From DIGJ01 sp041739345 (GTDB taxonomy: Bacteria; Bacillota; Clostridia; Lachnospirales; Lachnospiraceae), in the NCBI GenBank assembly GCA_041739345.1, contig JBGSNZ010000027.1, positions 124,001 through 188,000 on the forward strand: a stretch of 64,000 nt of DNA. The letters run 5' to 3'. The notes beneath the pieces are model-generated. The model was not told the DNA's origin. It searched no databases and saw only the letters and a program-made list of their open reading frames with translations. A program made the position numbers and the translations under genes. Numbering within the stretch: the first letter of the stretch is position 1; each line of letters opens with the position of its first letter. Of this stretch, positions 45,713 to 54,505 are shown in pieces.

Positions 45713-47668
45713 ATGTGTGCTAAGATAAAAGAACCCTTTGATTATAATAGTAAAGAAGAATTTAGAGTAAAATTAAGTGATTGGATAGGTGATGTTTTTT
45801 ATGATATCCTTCCGGAACACGGATATGAAGTTAGGGAGGAACAAATATATACGGCTTTTCAACTTGCAGACGCGATTTGTGATAAAAAAGTCCACTTAGC
45901 AGAAGCTGGACTTGGTACAGGTAAAACAATTGCGTATTTACTATCAGCTATTGCCTATGCTCGCTTTAGTGGGAAACCAGTAGTGATTGCATGTGCGACC
46001 ACAGCACTTCAAGAACAACTTGCCGGATGTGAGGGAGATATTAGAAAGCTTTCTCAGCTTCTTGGATTGGAGATAGATGCTCGAATGGCAAAGGACCCAC
46101 GTCAGTATATCTGTGATGTACGAGTGAATGAAAATAATGAAGATTTTAACACTATGTCGAATGAGATTAATCAGTGGATAACGAAAACAAATATGGGTGA
46201 ACGGTCAGAAATACCGACTATACCGGACTATTTGTGGAAGCTGATTGGGTGGAACGAGTCAATGGCTTGTGACATCTGTTTGAACCGTGGCTTTTGCAAA
46301 CTTGTTAAGGCAAGAGAATATTATCGACCAACGAAAGATTTAATTATTGTGAATCATGATATCTTTTTTCATGACTTATGGACACGGGATGATAGAATTG
46401 CCAATGGAAAATTGCCGATACTACCAAATTATTCGGCTGTCGTTTTCGATGAGGGACATAAGATATTGCTTTCCGCTGCGATGCAGATAGGACAACAAAT
46501 TAATAAGGAGGAGATAGATAATATGATCCTTTCCCTTGAAGAAATACAAGGAGCTAGGGATTCATTAAGTTTAGCAACGATAGACATGCAGCAAGCCTTG
46601 GGTGATTTTTTTGCATATCTAGAAAACGCAGTCATAGCGGACGAACGTTCTGAACGACTATCTCTTCGGATCAGTGATACCTTATTGAAAGCAGCAAATA
46701 CCTTTCATAAGGCATTAGATCATCTTCTTCTTGAGATGCAAATTGAACAAGAACTATATTTTGAGTCTTTATCAATAAGTCAAATACAAGCATATGAAGG
46801 ACAAATTGAAAGAGCTATAGGGGCATTAGACAGATTCTGTAGAAATAAAAGTTTAGATACGATCACTTGGGTTGATCAACGGGATGGTAGCTTTTGGGTT
46901 GTTCCGAAAAATCTAAATGAAATGTTGGACCAGAATTTATTCCAAAAGGGATTACCAGTGGCGTTAACCTCTGCAACCTTAAGTAATGAAGGTGATTTTA
47001 GTTATTTTATACGATCCCTTGGGTTAAAAAAGCCGTCCAAATCTAGTGTGGGAAGTCCTTTTGATTTAGAAAAGCAAGTTACTGTCTATTTGACCCAGTC
47101 CTCAAATGGAATTGAAGATAGCTTTACCCTACGTATTGAAAAATTAGCATCTTTACTAAATCAAAATGGTGGACGAGCGCTTGTACTTACAAATTCTTTG
47201 CAGGAAGTACGAAAGATCAGAAGGAGATTAAAAGGGTATCCGTTATCTTTCGAGGTTTTATGTGAAGATGAGGGGGATCGAGGCTATCTTGTTCGAAAAT
47301 TTCGAGAGGTCGAGACTTCGGTATTGATTGGTTCAAATCTTTGGGAAGGAATCGATGTGCCTGGCGAGGCACTAACGTTGCTTGTCGTTTGGCAGCTACC
47401 TTTTCCTTCGCTAGATCCTTTCATTGAAGTAAAGCGTAAAGAGGCAAGCGAACAAGGATTAGATCCAGTCACCACAGTAGATTATCCGGAAATGGGACTT
47501 AAATTAAAACAAGGATGTGGGAGATTAATTAGAACACAGGAGGACAAAGGGGCAATCGTTATTCTAGATTCCGTAATAGAAGCCCCTTGGGAAAACGTTG
47601 TTATGGGTGCGCTACCTTCTGGGGCCAGCATTAGGAAAATAGAAGACCTAAAATCAGAGCTACTGTAG
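45713..47668 (+). CDS. DinG/XPD-family ATP-dependent helicase
   Basis: Superfamily 2 Fe-S helicase (651 aa). Walker A is GLGTGKTIAYLL near residue 67, the DEGH box is VFDEGHKIL near residue 243. Four Fe-S cysteines lie between (YICDV near residue 138; ACDICLNRGFCK near residue 185). C-terminal motifs include ALTSATL and GSNLWEGIDVPGEAL near residue 545 and QGCGRLIRT near residue 603. DinG enzymes unwind forked DNA, R-loops or G-quadruplexes. Fragments of this gene recur at 52455-52509. Confidence 0.92.
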   Translation: MCAKIKEPFDYNSKEEFRVKLSDWIGDVFYDILPEHGYEVREEQIYTAFQLADAICDKKVHLAEAGLGTGKTIAYLLSAIAYARFSGKPVVIACATTALQEQLAGCEGDIRKLSQLLGLEIDARMAKDPRQYICDVRVNENNEDFNTMSNEINQWITKTNMGERSEIPTIPDYLWKLIGWNESMACDICLNRGFCKLVKAREYYRPTKDLIIVNHDIFFHDLWTRDDRIANGKLPILPNYSAVVFDEGHKILLSAAMQIGQQINKEEIDNMILSLEEIQGARDSLSLATIDMQQALGDFFAYLENAVIADERSERLSLRISDTLLKAANTFHKALDHLLLEMQIEQELYFESLSISQIQAYEGQIERAIGALDRFCRNKSLDTITWVDQRDGSFWVVPKNLNEMLDQNLFQKGLPVALTSATLSNEGDFSYFIRSLGLKKPSKSSVGSPFDLEKQVTVYLTQSSNGIEDSFTLRIEKLASLLNQNGGRALVLTNSLQEVRKIRRRLKGYPLSFEVLCEDEGDRGYLVRKFREVETSVLIGSNLWEGIDVPGEALTLLVVWQLPFPSLDPFIEVKRKEASEQGLDPVTTVDYPEMGLKLKQGCGRLIRTQEDKGAIVILDSVIEAPWENVVMGALPSGASIRKIEDLKSELL

Positions 47669-47741
47669 TCACAGATGTTTCGCTTTCTTACATTTATCTC
47701 GCATATTGATACAATTATTATACAGAGTATAGCACTGCTAA

Positions 47742-47781
47742 AAAAGAACAGGATCAGCGATAAGCTACCCTGTTCTTTTCA
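47742..47781. terminator. Terminator after the helicase gene
   Basis: 11-bp perfect stem (47742-47752 with 47769-47779), A-rich on the left and T-rich on the right; probably works in both directions. Confidence 0.75.
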
Positions 47782-47881
47782 AGTCTCCTCAGGAGGCGTA
47801 GTCACACAAACGAACTTTTGTATCGTTGTGCAATCTACTTGAATGAGATACAATTTAAAAAAAAGAAAAGATGAAAATTTT

Positions 47882-47910
47882 TGCAACGATTTTCATTTAC
47901 ATAACGAATA
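47882..47910 (+). promoter_or_regulatory. Candidate ECF-type promoter
   Basis: TGCAAC (47882-47887), 17 bp, CGAATA (47905-47910) resembles ECF -35 AAC / -10 CG elements and sits 33 bp before the sigma gene. Autoregulation is inferred; a long poly-A stretch precedes it. Confidence 0.4.
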
Positions 47911-47942
47911 TATAAATAACACGGATAAAAGGAGGCGCAAAG

Positions 47943-48479
47943 TTGGATCGTGATCAAAAATGGATAGGTGAGATTTTGCGCCGGGGATCTCAAAAGGCTG
48001 CGGATCAGCTTGTTCGAGCCTATTATGATGAAATTTACATTTTTATTTACAGGCAGCTTGGAAATCGGGAAGACGCTTTGGATCTAACCCAAGAAAGCTT
48101 TATTGGAGCGTTACGCTCACTACCCTCATACAATGCAAAAAAATCAGGGTTTCGTACGTGGCTTTACCGCATTGCCACCTACAAAGTGATAGATGCAAGG
48201 CGTAAGTTTAAGCCGGTTGTTGTTTCTCTTGATGAAGAAGAATTACTGTTTGACGAAGATTTGACAGAAAGCTTCATGAATAAAGAGTTGTTGAAAAAAA
48301 TTGAAGAATATGTGCAGGCTCTAGACCCGGATTTACAGGAAATCTTCCGTTTGCGGCTATATGGTGATTACAGTTTCCCTGATATTGCTTCGGCGATATC
48401 CCAACCGGAAACGAAAATTAAAGCACAATATTACCGCTTGATACAGCGGATTAGAAAGGAGTTCAGTTTTAATGCGTAA
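47943..48479 (+). CDS. ECF RNA polymerase sigma factor
   Basis: 178-aa alternative sigma factor. Region 2 runs about residues 20-90 (YRQLGNREDALDLTQESFIG, FRTWLYRIATYKVIDA) and region 4 about residues 125-172 (LDPDLQEIFRLRLYGDYSFP, IKAQYYRLIQRIRKEF). The start is TTG at 47943, 7 nt after AAAGGAGG. It overlaps the next gene by 8 bp. It probably drives its own ABC exporter operon in response to an envelope or antibiotic signal; the signal is unknown. Confidence 0.92.
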   Translation: MDRDQKWIGEILRRGSQKAADQLVRAYYDEIYIFIYRQLGNREDALDLTQESFIGALRSLPSYNAKKSGFRTWLYRIATYKVIDARRKFKPVVVSLDEEELLFDEDLTESFMNKELLKKIEEYVQALDPDLQEIFRLRLYGDYSFPDIASAISQPETKIKAQYYRLIQRIRKEFSFNA

Positions 48480-49233
48480 GTTTGAAGAAGTTAAGCTTCC
48501 AACAAAGGAAGAAAAAAATAAAAGTATTCAAACAATTCTTGCAACCGGGATGCCGGAACCGCAAAAGCTTTCCTGTGTTCTTTTATATCTCTGGCATTCT
48601 ATTGGGTTTCGGGGTTTATTCTTTGGCGTGGGCGATTGTATTTTTCTAAGTGTCCTGTTATCAGTGTTGCTTTGGGCATATTTGTTTTCTTCACTTGTAA
48701 GCAGCCAAAGTATCTTATGTGTACTTTTGTTTCTGGCCTCGCCGTTTCTCTATGCACTGTTGCACCTGCTGACAATCTGGAAAGAAATCATGACGGGGAC
48801 ATATGAGCTAAAGATGGCCTGCCGGTATTCCTTGAAACAAATGACCACACTGCGGATGCTGATTTTCGGCGGTATCTCAGTTGTTTTATCCATAACTGTC
48901 AGCACAGGTATATGGCTTATGGTTTTAAAAGATTTTTCTATTTTGCGAATAATGAGCATTTCTTTTTCTGCCTTGTTTTTGTTTGCGGCGATACAGCTTC
49001 TTGTCGAGTGGAAATGGAAAGCACCTGCATCGTATTTTTTTACTCCGTTTTTTTGGACTGCGCTGAGTGTTCTGCTTCTAGCGGTGGGTGAACCAGCGGA
49101 GCACTTTTTACTTGAAATTCCTACTGCTGTTTTCTGGCTGGTGAGTGGTGGGGCTGTTTCGCTCTACGGCGGGACACTAAAAAGATATTACTTTGGATAC
49201 AAGGAAGGAGCACTTTCACATGTTGTCAGTTGA
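48472..49233 (+). CDS. Membrane protein, possible anti-sigma factor
   Basis: 253-aa protein with a ~45-residue N-terminal cytoplasmic part and about six hydrophobic segments (from residue 47 on). It has no HXXXCXXC zinc anti-sigma motif. Its position, overlapping the sigma stop and preceding the ABC genes (whose start it overlaps by 14 bp), suggests either an anti-sigma regulator or an exporter component. Base composition is richer in G+C than in the flanking chromosome. I do not recognise a named family. Confidence 0.75.
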   Translation: MRKFEEVKLPTKEEKNKSIQTILATGMPEPQKLSCVLLYLWHSIGFRGLFFGVGDCIFLSVLLSVLLWAYLFSSLVSSQSILCVLLFLASPFLYALLHLLTIWKEIMTGTYELKMACRYSLKQMTTLRMLIFGGISVVLSITVSTGIWLMVLKDFSILRIMSISFSALFLFAAIQLLVEWKWKAPASYFFTPFFWTALSVLLLAVGEPAEHFLLEIPTAVFWLVSGGAVSLYGGTLKRYYFGYKEGALSHVVS

Positions 49234-50071
49234 AAACGTAACAAAACGATATGGAAAATTCACGGTACTAGAAGACATCAACCTCATGTTTGAGAATGGT
49301 GTCTATGGCTTGCTAGCCCCCAATGGTGCGGGCAAGACTACGCTGATCAAGATGCTGACCACACTTCTATTTCCAACGGAAGGAAGGATACTGTGGGACG
49401 GTCAGGATATTCTGACGATGGATGGAGATTACCGCGGATTACTGGGTTACCTGCCACAGGAATTCGGCTACTATAAAAACTATTCTCCTCGGCAGTTCCT
49501 ACGGTATATGGCATCTTTACAGGGTCTAAACCGAAAAGAGGTGGAAGGGCGAATTGACGAGCTTTTGGAGTTGGTATTCCTAACGGAGGTAAAAGACAAA
49601 AAAATGAAACAGTTTTCTGGTGGGATGATTCAGCGGGTAGGGATCGCTCAGGCCATGCTGAACAATCCCAAATTGTTGATTCTGGATGAACCGACTGCTG
49701 GACTTGATCCGAAAGAACGTGTTCGTTTTCGCAACCTGATCCACACTTTGTCCAATGACCGCATCGTCATTCTCTCTACCCATATTGTTTCAGATATTGA
49801 GACCATTGCCAGCAAAATTGTGATGATTCGTGACCATAAACTTTATTGCTGTGACAGCGCAGCGCACATCTGCGCTGAGCTTAAAGGAAAAGTTTTCGAG
49901 ATACCGGCCGGAGGCACACTAAAAGGGGATCAACTATTATTGAGCGAACGGCAGGGCGAAAACGGGACCATGCTTCGAATTGCCGCAGATGTTCCCCCTT
50001 CGGGGGCAATTCCCGTGACACCGGGCCTTGAGGATTCATTTCTCTATATTTACAGGGACGTGCGGCCATGA
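49220..50071 (+). CDS. ABC transporter ATP-binding protein
   Basis: 283-aa ATPase of the ABC-2 (BcrA/CcmA-like) exporter type. Walker A is LLAPNGAGKTTLIKML near residue 31, signature QFSGGMIQRVGIAQ near residue 132 and Walker B LLILDEPTAGLDPKE near residue 151. The start is the ATG at 49220, 9 nt after AAGGAAGGAG. Residues 215-283 form the C-terminal extension usual in lantibiotic/bacitracin exporters. It overlaps the first permease by 4 bp. Confidence 0.92.
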   Translation: MLSVENVTKRYGKFTVLEDINLMFENGVYGLLAPNGAGKTTLIKMLTTLLFPTEGRILWDGQDILTMDGDYRGLLGYLPQEFGYYKNYSPRQFLRYMASLQGLNRKEVEGRIDELLELVFLTEVKDKKMKQFSGGMIQRVGIAQAMLNNPKLLILDEPTAGLDPKERVRFRNLIHTLSNDRIVILSTHIVSDIETIASKIVMIRDHKLYCCDSAAHICAELKGKVFEIPAGGTLKGDQLLLSERQGENGTMLRIAADVPPSGAIPVTPGLEDSFLYIYRDVRP

Positions 50072-51216
50072 AAAAAGATATGCTCACTTGGGAACTGCGA
50101 AAGCTTTGGTCGTTGCCTATGATATCGGTTTTTATGATTCTGTGCATTGCATTCAATATGTTGATAATATTCGCAAACCGTAACGGAAATGGATATGTAA
50201 GCTATGTAATTGAAGTAACACAAGAGCTCGGCGGACAAATGGGAGAAGGCTTTGACCGATTGTTGCCTACACTGCCAGATTCACAATATAAGGATACTTT
50301 GATTTCACAAGCCTCCGGCGCTGTCGATATATTCAATCAATTTGATGCCACAGAAATTGGAGCACTCTATATTAATGCCTATAGACTTACCGGGGCTCAG
50401 GCAGATCGGCTAGAGCGTAAGTATAACAAGCTTGGGGACGCTGTGAAAATTCTTGACAAACAGGATGCATCGCTGAGCCTGAGTGCTGCCGGAATGACAA
50501 AGTCTCTGACGGATGCGCTATTTCGATATCTTTGTCGGGCTATTATCACAGAGGGCGTATTATTGGCGGTATTGATGGCACTTTACTCCAGTGGCTATGA
50601 GAAACTGAATCGGACGGCACTTTCCGTATACAGCACCCGAACAGGACGCGGTATACATCGCGCAAAGTTCGCCGCCAGTACATTATCGGCGCTAGGTGCT
50701 TATGTACTTCTTGCCACTTATTCTGTCGGAGCGTTCGCGCTTCTATGGGATATGGGGCCGATCTGGAGGGCAAGTATGTCCAGTCAATTTAATTATATCA
50801 TTTCTATGGGACTTGAATTACCATTTACTACATGGAAACCGTTCACCGTTGCGGGATACCTTACGGCTACTTTGGGACTCGGAGCTATGGTGGTGCTAGT
50901 GTTCCATGGTTTCGGCTTTGTGGTCGGGCTGCTCACAGGTGATACCTATAAGGGGTTTGTTGTATTTCTGGTGCTCGGAGCATTAAATTTTGCAACTCTG
51001 GTGATGACGGGAGACAGTGGAGAATGGTTGCTATATCAGTTGGCACAGTGGTCGCCGATCACACTTTGGTGGTTCCAGCCCTTATGGTTTACAGATATGA
51101 ATATTGTAACTGTTCTGCCATGGCAGGAGTGTTGGGAGGCAGTGTTTTGTAGCGTCTTGTGCATTGTGTCGCTTTTGTTGGCTGGCCGGTATTTACACAG
51201 GAAGGATGTTGCGTGA
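50068..51216 (+). CDS. ABC-2 type permease, first subunit
   Basis: 382-aa membrane protein with an N-terminal membrane segment (residues 12-32), a ~120-residue external loop and five further hydrophobic segments in the C-terminal half, the ABC-2 permease pattern. The start ATGA overlaps the ATPase stop. The substrate is unknown; candidates are a cell-wall antibiotic or a peptide. Confidence 0.82.
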   Translation: MKKDMLTWELRKLWSLPMISVFMILCIAFNMLIIFANRNGNGYVSYVIEVTQELGGQMGEGFDRLLPTLPDSQYKDTLISQASGAVDIFNQFDATEIGALYINAYRLTGAQADRLERKYNKLGDAVKILDKQDASLSLSAAGMTKSLTDALFRYLCRAIITEGVLLAVLMALYSSGYEKLNRTALSVYSTRTGRGIHRAKFAASTLSALGAYVLLATYSVGAFALLWDMGPIWRASMSSQFNYIISMGLELPFTTWKPFTVAGYLTATLGLGAMVVLVFHGFGFVVGLLTGDTYKGFVVFLVLGALNFATLVMTGDSGEWLLYQLAQWSPITLWWFQPLWFTDMNIVTVLPWQECWEAVFCSVLCIVSLLLAGRYLHRKDVA

Positions 51217-51217
51217 T

Positions 51218-52450
51218 ATGATCCGTGAAGAATTTAAAAAGATATGGCGACCTGGTATGCTTGCATTGCTACTCATACTTGGGTTCGTCTTTTATACAAT
51301 ATGCTTGAGTTTTTATATCAAATATTTTCCAAACAGTCCGCAGTATGCGGGACCGTTTCAGGTAGCGAGGGAATGGGTGCAAGAATATGGCACTTCTCTA
51401 CAGCTAGAAGAGGAAACAGAAATCATAAATGTGAAGCTCCCTGAGCTGGAAGCAGAGGCGAACCGCTACGTGGCGCAAAACGTACTTTGCCAAAAGTACG
51501 GATTCACTACATTTGCGGATTTTGAAACGTTTTATGATGAAAATGTAAATGAAGTACAGGGTGACCTGACAGAAGAACAGCAGCCATTTTATGCAGACGC
51601 ACAAATAATTCTTAATTACCTTCAGGCAGAAGATGCAAATAATATTGAGGGACGTCTCCGGGCTGTGAAAAATTATACAAAATATTATGAAAAATGGCAA
51701 TCAGATGCGCTGAACATGCTTTCGAATATTTATGATGAAGATGCGGGCGAACGTGAACGCATCCATGCAAAAAAAACGTTCACTGGCGAAGATGCAGCAT
51801 GGCAAAACATTCTGCCGGTAGAAGTGCTCCGTGACACCTCTACTTATTTTGCATTTCTGCTTGTGTGGATGGTATTGTCTGATTTCCTGTTGATTTCACC
51901 ACTGCTGGTTCGCGATCGAATATGGAAAATACGATCAATTCAATGGAGTTCCAGGCGAGGTAGAAAAATTTTAAATGCACAGTTTACTGCTGTAATACTG
52001 TCGGCACTTTTGCTAACGACGTTAAACCTTCTCATCTTCGGCGGGTTGTTTGCTACGAAGGGTACTTGTGTGTTTGCGGCCTGCCGGATGTTTTCATTCA
52101 TGGATGCTACGCTGTCATGGGTGAATTGGACTTACGGTACTTGGTGCATCGTACTGATTGTTCTATGTTATCTGACCAGTTTGGGTTTTGCGGCGCTGGC
52201 ATTTTTTCTCTCACAGTACAGTGCAAATTACGTGGCAATGCTCTTTAAAATCATTCCGTTGTTTGCGGTTGCAGCAAGTATTTGCTACGATTTGATCCTT
52301 TACGCTTTCGATTATTCGAACCAAATCTCTAAAACAATGGGCGTTCCCAGTTCGGAAGCTATCTTGGCAGCATTTATTTTAGTGCTTGGACTTACGCTTT
52401 GCTTTGCCGCCTGTATACATCAAAAAAAACAAGAACTGTTAGACGCATAA
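51218..52450 (+). CDS. ABC-2 type permease, second subunit
   Basis: 410-aa protein with the same topology: first membrane helix near residues 14-34, a long acidic external domain (about 45-210) and five C-terminal segments. I chose the ATG at 51218, which directly follows the previous stop; the ATG at 51206 abuts the AGGAAGG site. The two permeases are probably a heterodimer. Together with the sigma factor it makes a self-contained module whose right edge is marked by helicase-gene fragments. Confidence 0.82.
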   Translation: MIREEFKKIWRPGMLALLLILGFVFYTICLSFYIKYFPNSPQYAGPFQVAREWVQEYGTSLQLEEETEIINVKLPELEAEANRYVAQNVLCQKYGFTTFADFETFYDENVNEVQGDLTEEQQPFYADAQIILNYLQAEDANNIEGRLRAVKNYTKYYEKWQSDALNMLSNIYDEDAGERERIHAKKTFTGEDAAWQNILPVEVLRDTSTYFAFLLVWMVLSDFLLISPLLVRDRIWKIRSIQWSSRRGRKILNAQFTAVILSALLLTTLNLLIFGGLFATKGTCVFAACRMFSFMDATLSWVNWTYGTWCIVLIVLCYLTSLGFAALAFFLSQYSANYVAMLFKIIPLFAVAASICYDLILYAFDYSNQISKTMGVPSSEAILAAFILVLGLTLCFAACIHQKKQELLDA

Positions 52451-52454
52451 CACA

Positions 52455-52509
52455 CATAAGGCATTAGATCATTTTCTAGATTCCGTAATAGGGGTGCGCT
52501 ACCTTCTGG
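52455..52509 (+). pseudogene. Scrambled remnant of the DinG-like gene
   Basis: Three exact 18-bp pieces of the upstream helicase gene lie in the same order and orientation: 52455-52472 equals 46706-46723, 52474-52491 equals 47562-47579 and 52492-52509 equals 47605-47622. The gaps correspond to deletions of 838 and 25 bp. This is what remains of a second copy of the helicase 3' part on the far side of the ECF/ABC module. Confidence 0.85.
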
Positions 52510-52524
52510 AGACGGCAATTATTC

Positions 52525-52573
52525 TTGACAAAACAGACCATGTGGTCTATTCTGATTATAGACTATGTGGTCT
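52525..52573 (+). promoter_or_regulatory. Promoter with two TetR-type operators
   Basis: TTGACA (52525-52530), 17 bp, TATTCT (52548-52553). The 14-mer AGACCATGTGGTCT (52535-52548), a perfect 6+6 inverted repeat, fills the spacer. A second copy with one changed base, AGACTATGTGGTCT, is at 52560-52573, 25 bp downstream and just before the ribosome site. The arrangement fits repression by the TetR protein encoded second in the operon. Confidence 0.8.
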
Positions 52574-52585
52574 AAGGAGGAAAAG

Positions 52586-53854
52586 ATGAATATTATATTT
52601 TTGTGTTTGGGTTCAAGAGGAGATGTCCAACCTTATGTTGCGATAGGAAAGACGGCTAAAGATCTAGGACATAAGGTCACGATATGTACTGGAAAAACAT
52701 TCGAAAAATTTGTGCAAGAAAATGGCTTGGAGTTTGAAGAATGTAGCTTGGATTTAATGGCGATATTGCAAACTGAGGAAGGAAAGAAAGTGTTCGAGGA
52801 AGGGATGAAACATCCCCTAAGAGCTATGCAATATGCAAGAAAAGTAATTAATCCCTTATATCGAAAAGCAATGGCACAATTTTATGAAGCGTGTCAAACA
52901 AATGATGTTATTATATATCATCCGAAAGCATTTGGAGCAGTTGATATAGCAGAGAAATTAGGTATATTATGTATATCGATGCCACCAATACCAATCATAT
53001 ATCCGGTTTCTAAATTCCCTAATCTTGCAATTACTACTAGAAATCTTGGTGGAACTTTGAATAAACTGACCTACACATTGGTGAATTTGGGAGCTGAAAG
53101 TAATAATATAAAAGATATTAATGAGTTTAGAGAAAAAGAACTTCATTTGAAAAAAAGGAAATCTGGAGAATATATGATTAGTAGAAATGGTTATCCGATA
53201 CCAATCATATATCCAATTTCGCCAAGCCTATTTATGAATATTAAAGAATTTGATGGAAACGTGTACTTATCAGGTTTTCCTGTGTTAGAAGACGGGACTT
53301 CCCTTGATGAAGAAACGGAAGAATTTTTAAAGAATGGTCAAAAGCCAATTGTAGTGACTTTTTCATCTATGCCATTGAAAAATCCACAGTTATTTTTGGA
53401 GAAAGTAGTTGCTTCGTTATCAGCTAGTGGAAATAGAGGAATTATTATTACTGGAAATAGTGGAATTAAGATGTCTTCTAATGAGAGTGTCCTGATAAAA
53501 GAGTTTATACCTCATGATGCAGTCTTTGAGCGGGCGAAAGGAATTTTACACCATGGAGGTGTTGGAACGATGGCTGCGGCATTGCGTAGTGGAATACCTC
53601 AGGTAATTATGCCTTTTAATGTAGATCAACCGTTTTGGGCAAAGAGGTTGTTTGAATTGGGGTATTCACTAAAACCTTTAAAAGAAAGCGATTCGCAGGA
53701 AGTGTTTGTAAGTAGGTTTACTGTAATGAACAATGAGGATGTAATACTTCAGTCAAAGAAAATTGCAACTATTTTGAATCATGAAAACGCAAACAAAAAA
53801 GCAGTAAGTTATATAGAACACTTATACAAGGAATGGAACAAGCATAATGAATAA
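52586..53854 (+). CDS. MGT/sterol-type glycosyltransferase (GT1)
   Basis: 422-aa GT-B fold enzyme. The N-terminal motif is FLCLGSRGDVQPYVAIGK at residue 4, as in UDP-sugar:sterol and macrolide glycosyltransferases. The C-terminal nucleotide-sugar motif is ILHHGGVGTMAAALRSGIPQ near residue 325, followed by MPFNVDQPFWAKRL. The ATG at 52586 follows AGGAGG. It is regulated with the TetR gene downstream; such inducible pairs often detoxify hydrophobic compounds by glycosylation, but glycolipid synthesis is possible. Confidence 0.88.
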   Translation: MNIIFLCLGSRGDVQPYVAIGKTAKDLGHKVTICTGKTFEKFVQENGLEFEECSLDLMAILQTEEGKKVFEEGMKHPLRAMQYARKVINPLYRKAMAQFYEACQTNDVIIYHPKAFGAVDIAEKLGILCISMPPIPIIYPVSKFPNLAITTRNLGGTLNKLTYTLVNLGAESNNIKDINEFREKELHLKKRKSGEYMISRNGYPIPIIYPISPSLFMNIKEFDGNVYLSGFPVLEDGTSLDEETEEFLKNGQKPIVVTFSSMPLKNPQLFLEKVVASLSASGNRGIIITGNSGIKMSSNESVLIKEFIPHDAVFERAKGILHHGGVGTMAAALRSGIPQVIMPFNVDQPFWAKRLFELGYSLKPLKESDSQEVFVSRFTVMNNEDVILQSKKIATILNHENANKKAVSYIEHLYKEWNKHNE

Positions 53855-54422
53855 AAGAGAAACTATATTATCAGTGGCATTAACAGAATTTAGCATAAAT
53901 GACTTTGAAAATGCATCTGTTAACAAGATTATCAAGGATGCGAATACTAGTAAAGGCAACTTCTATCATTATTTTAACAATAAAGAAGAATTATATATAG
54001 CATTGTTAAAAGAAGCCTGGCGAAAAAAAATGGAGTTTATGAGTATTACGGATGAGAATAACATTTTTGTTGTTATACAAAAACAAGTAATAGCAGGAAT
54101 CAAGTTTTCAAAAGAAAATCCGGAATTTTATCAACTTAGTAGAAGGTTTGCAAAAGAGAAAAATACAAATATATACAATCGTGTATTAGCAGCAATTACA
54201 AATGAGTGTGACAAAGAAAGTATAAATTCTATATCTCAAATAAAATACGACATGTCAAATATTAGTGATGAATTTCCAAAAGAGTTTGTAGATAAGCTTT
54301 TAATATTTATATTTAATAATATAAATGAATTATTTGATGACAGCGATGACATATCAAAGATGGAAGAAAAGCTACTTCTTATAATTAAAGTATTAAAAAA
54401 TGGATTAGAACAAAAATTGTAG
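53847..54422 (+). CDS. TetR/AcrR-family repressor
   Basis: 191-aa regulator. The helix-turn-helix is near residues 24-45 (ASVNKIIKDANTSKGNFYHY, then FNNKEELY). The remaining ~145 residues are an all-helical ligand domain. It overlaps the glycosyltransferase gene by 8 bp and is translationally coupled. The two palindromes at the operon promoter are its likely operators. Confidence 0.9.
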   Translation: MNKRETILSVALTEFSINDFENASVNKIIKDANTSKGNFYHYFNNKEELYIALLKEAWRKKMEFMSITDENNIFVVIQKQVIAGIKFSKENPEFYQLSRRFAKEKNTNIYNRVLAAITNECDKESINSISQIKYDMSNISDEFPKEFVDKLLIFIFNNINELFDDSDDISKMEEKLLLIIKVLKNGLEQKL

Positions 54423-54505
54423 TGGATGACTCGAATAATCTATAATTCACATGCATTGTTGATTTTCATATACTATAGAAATTTCATTTTTAAGGATATT
54501 TCTAT

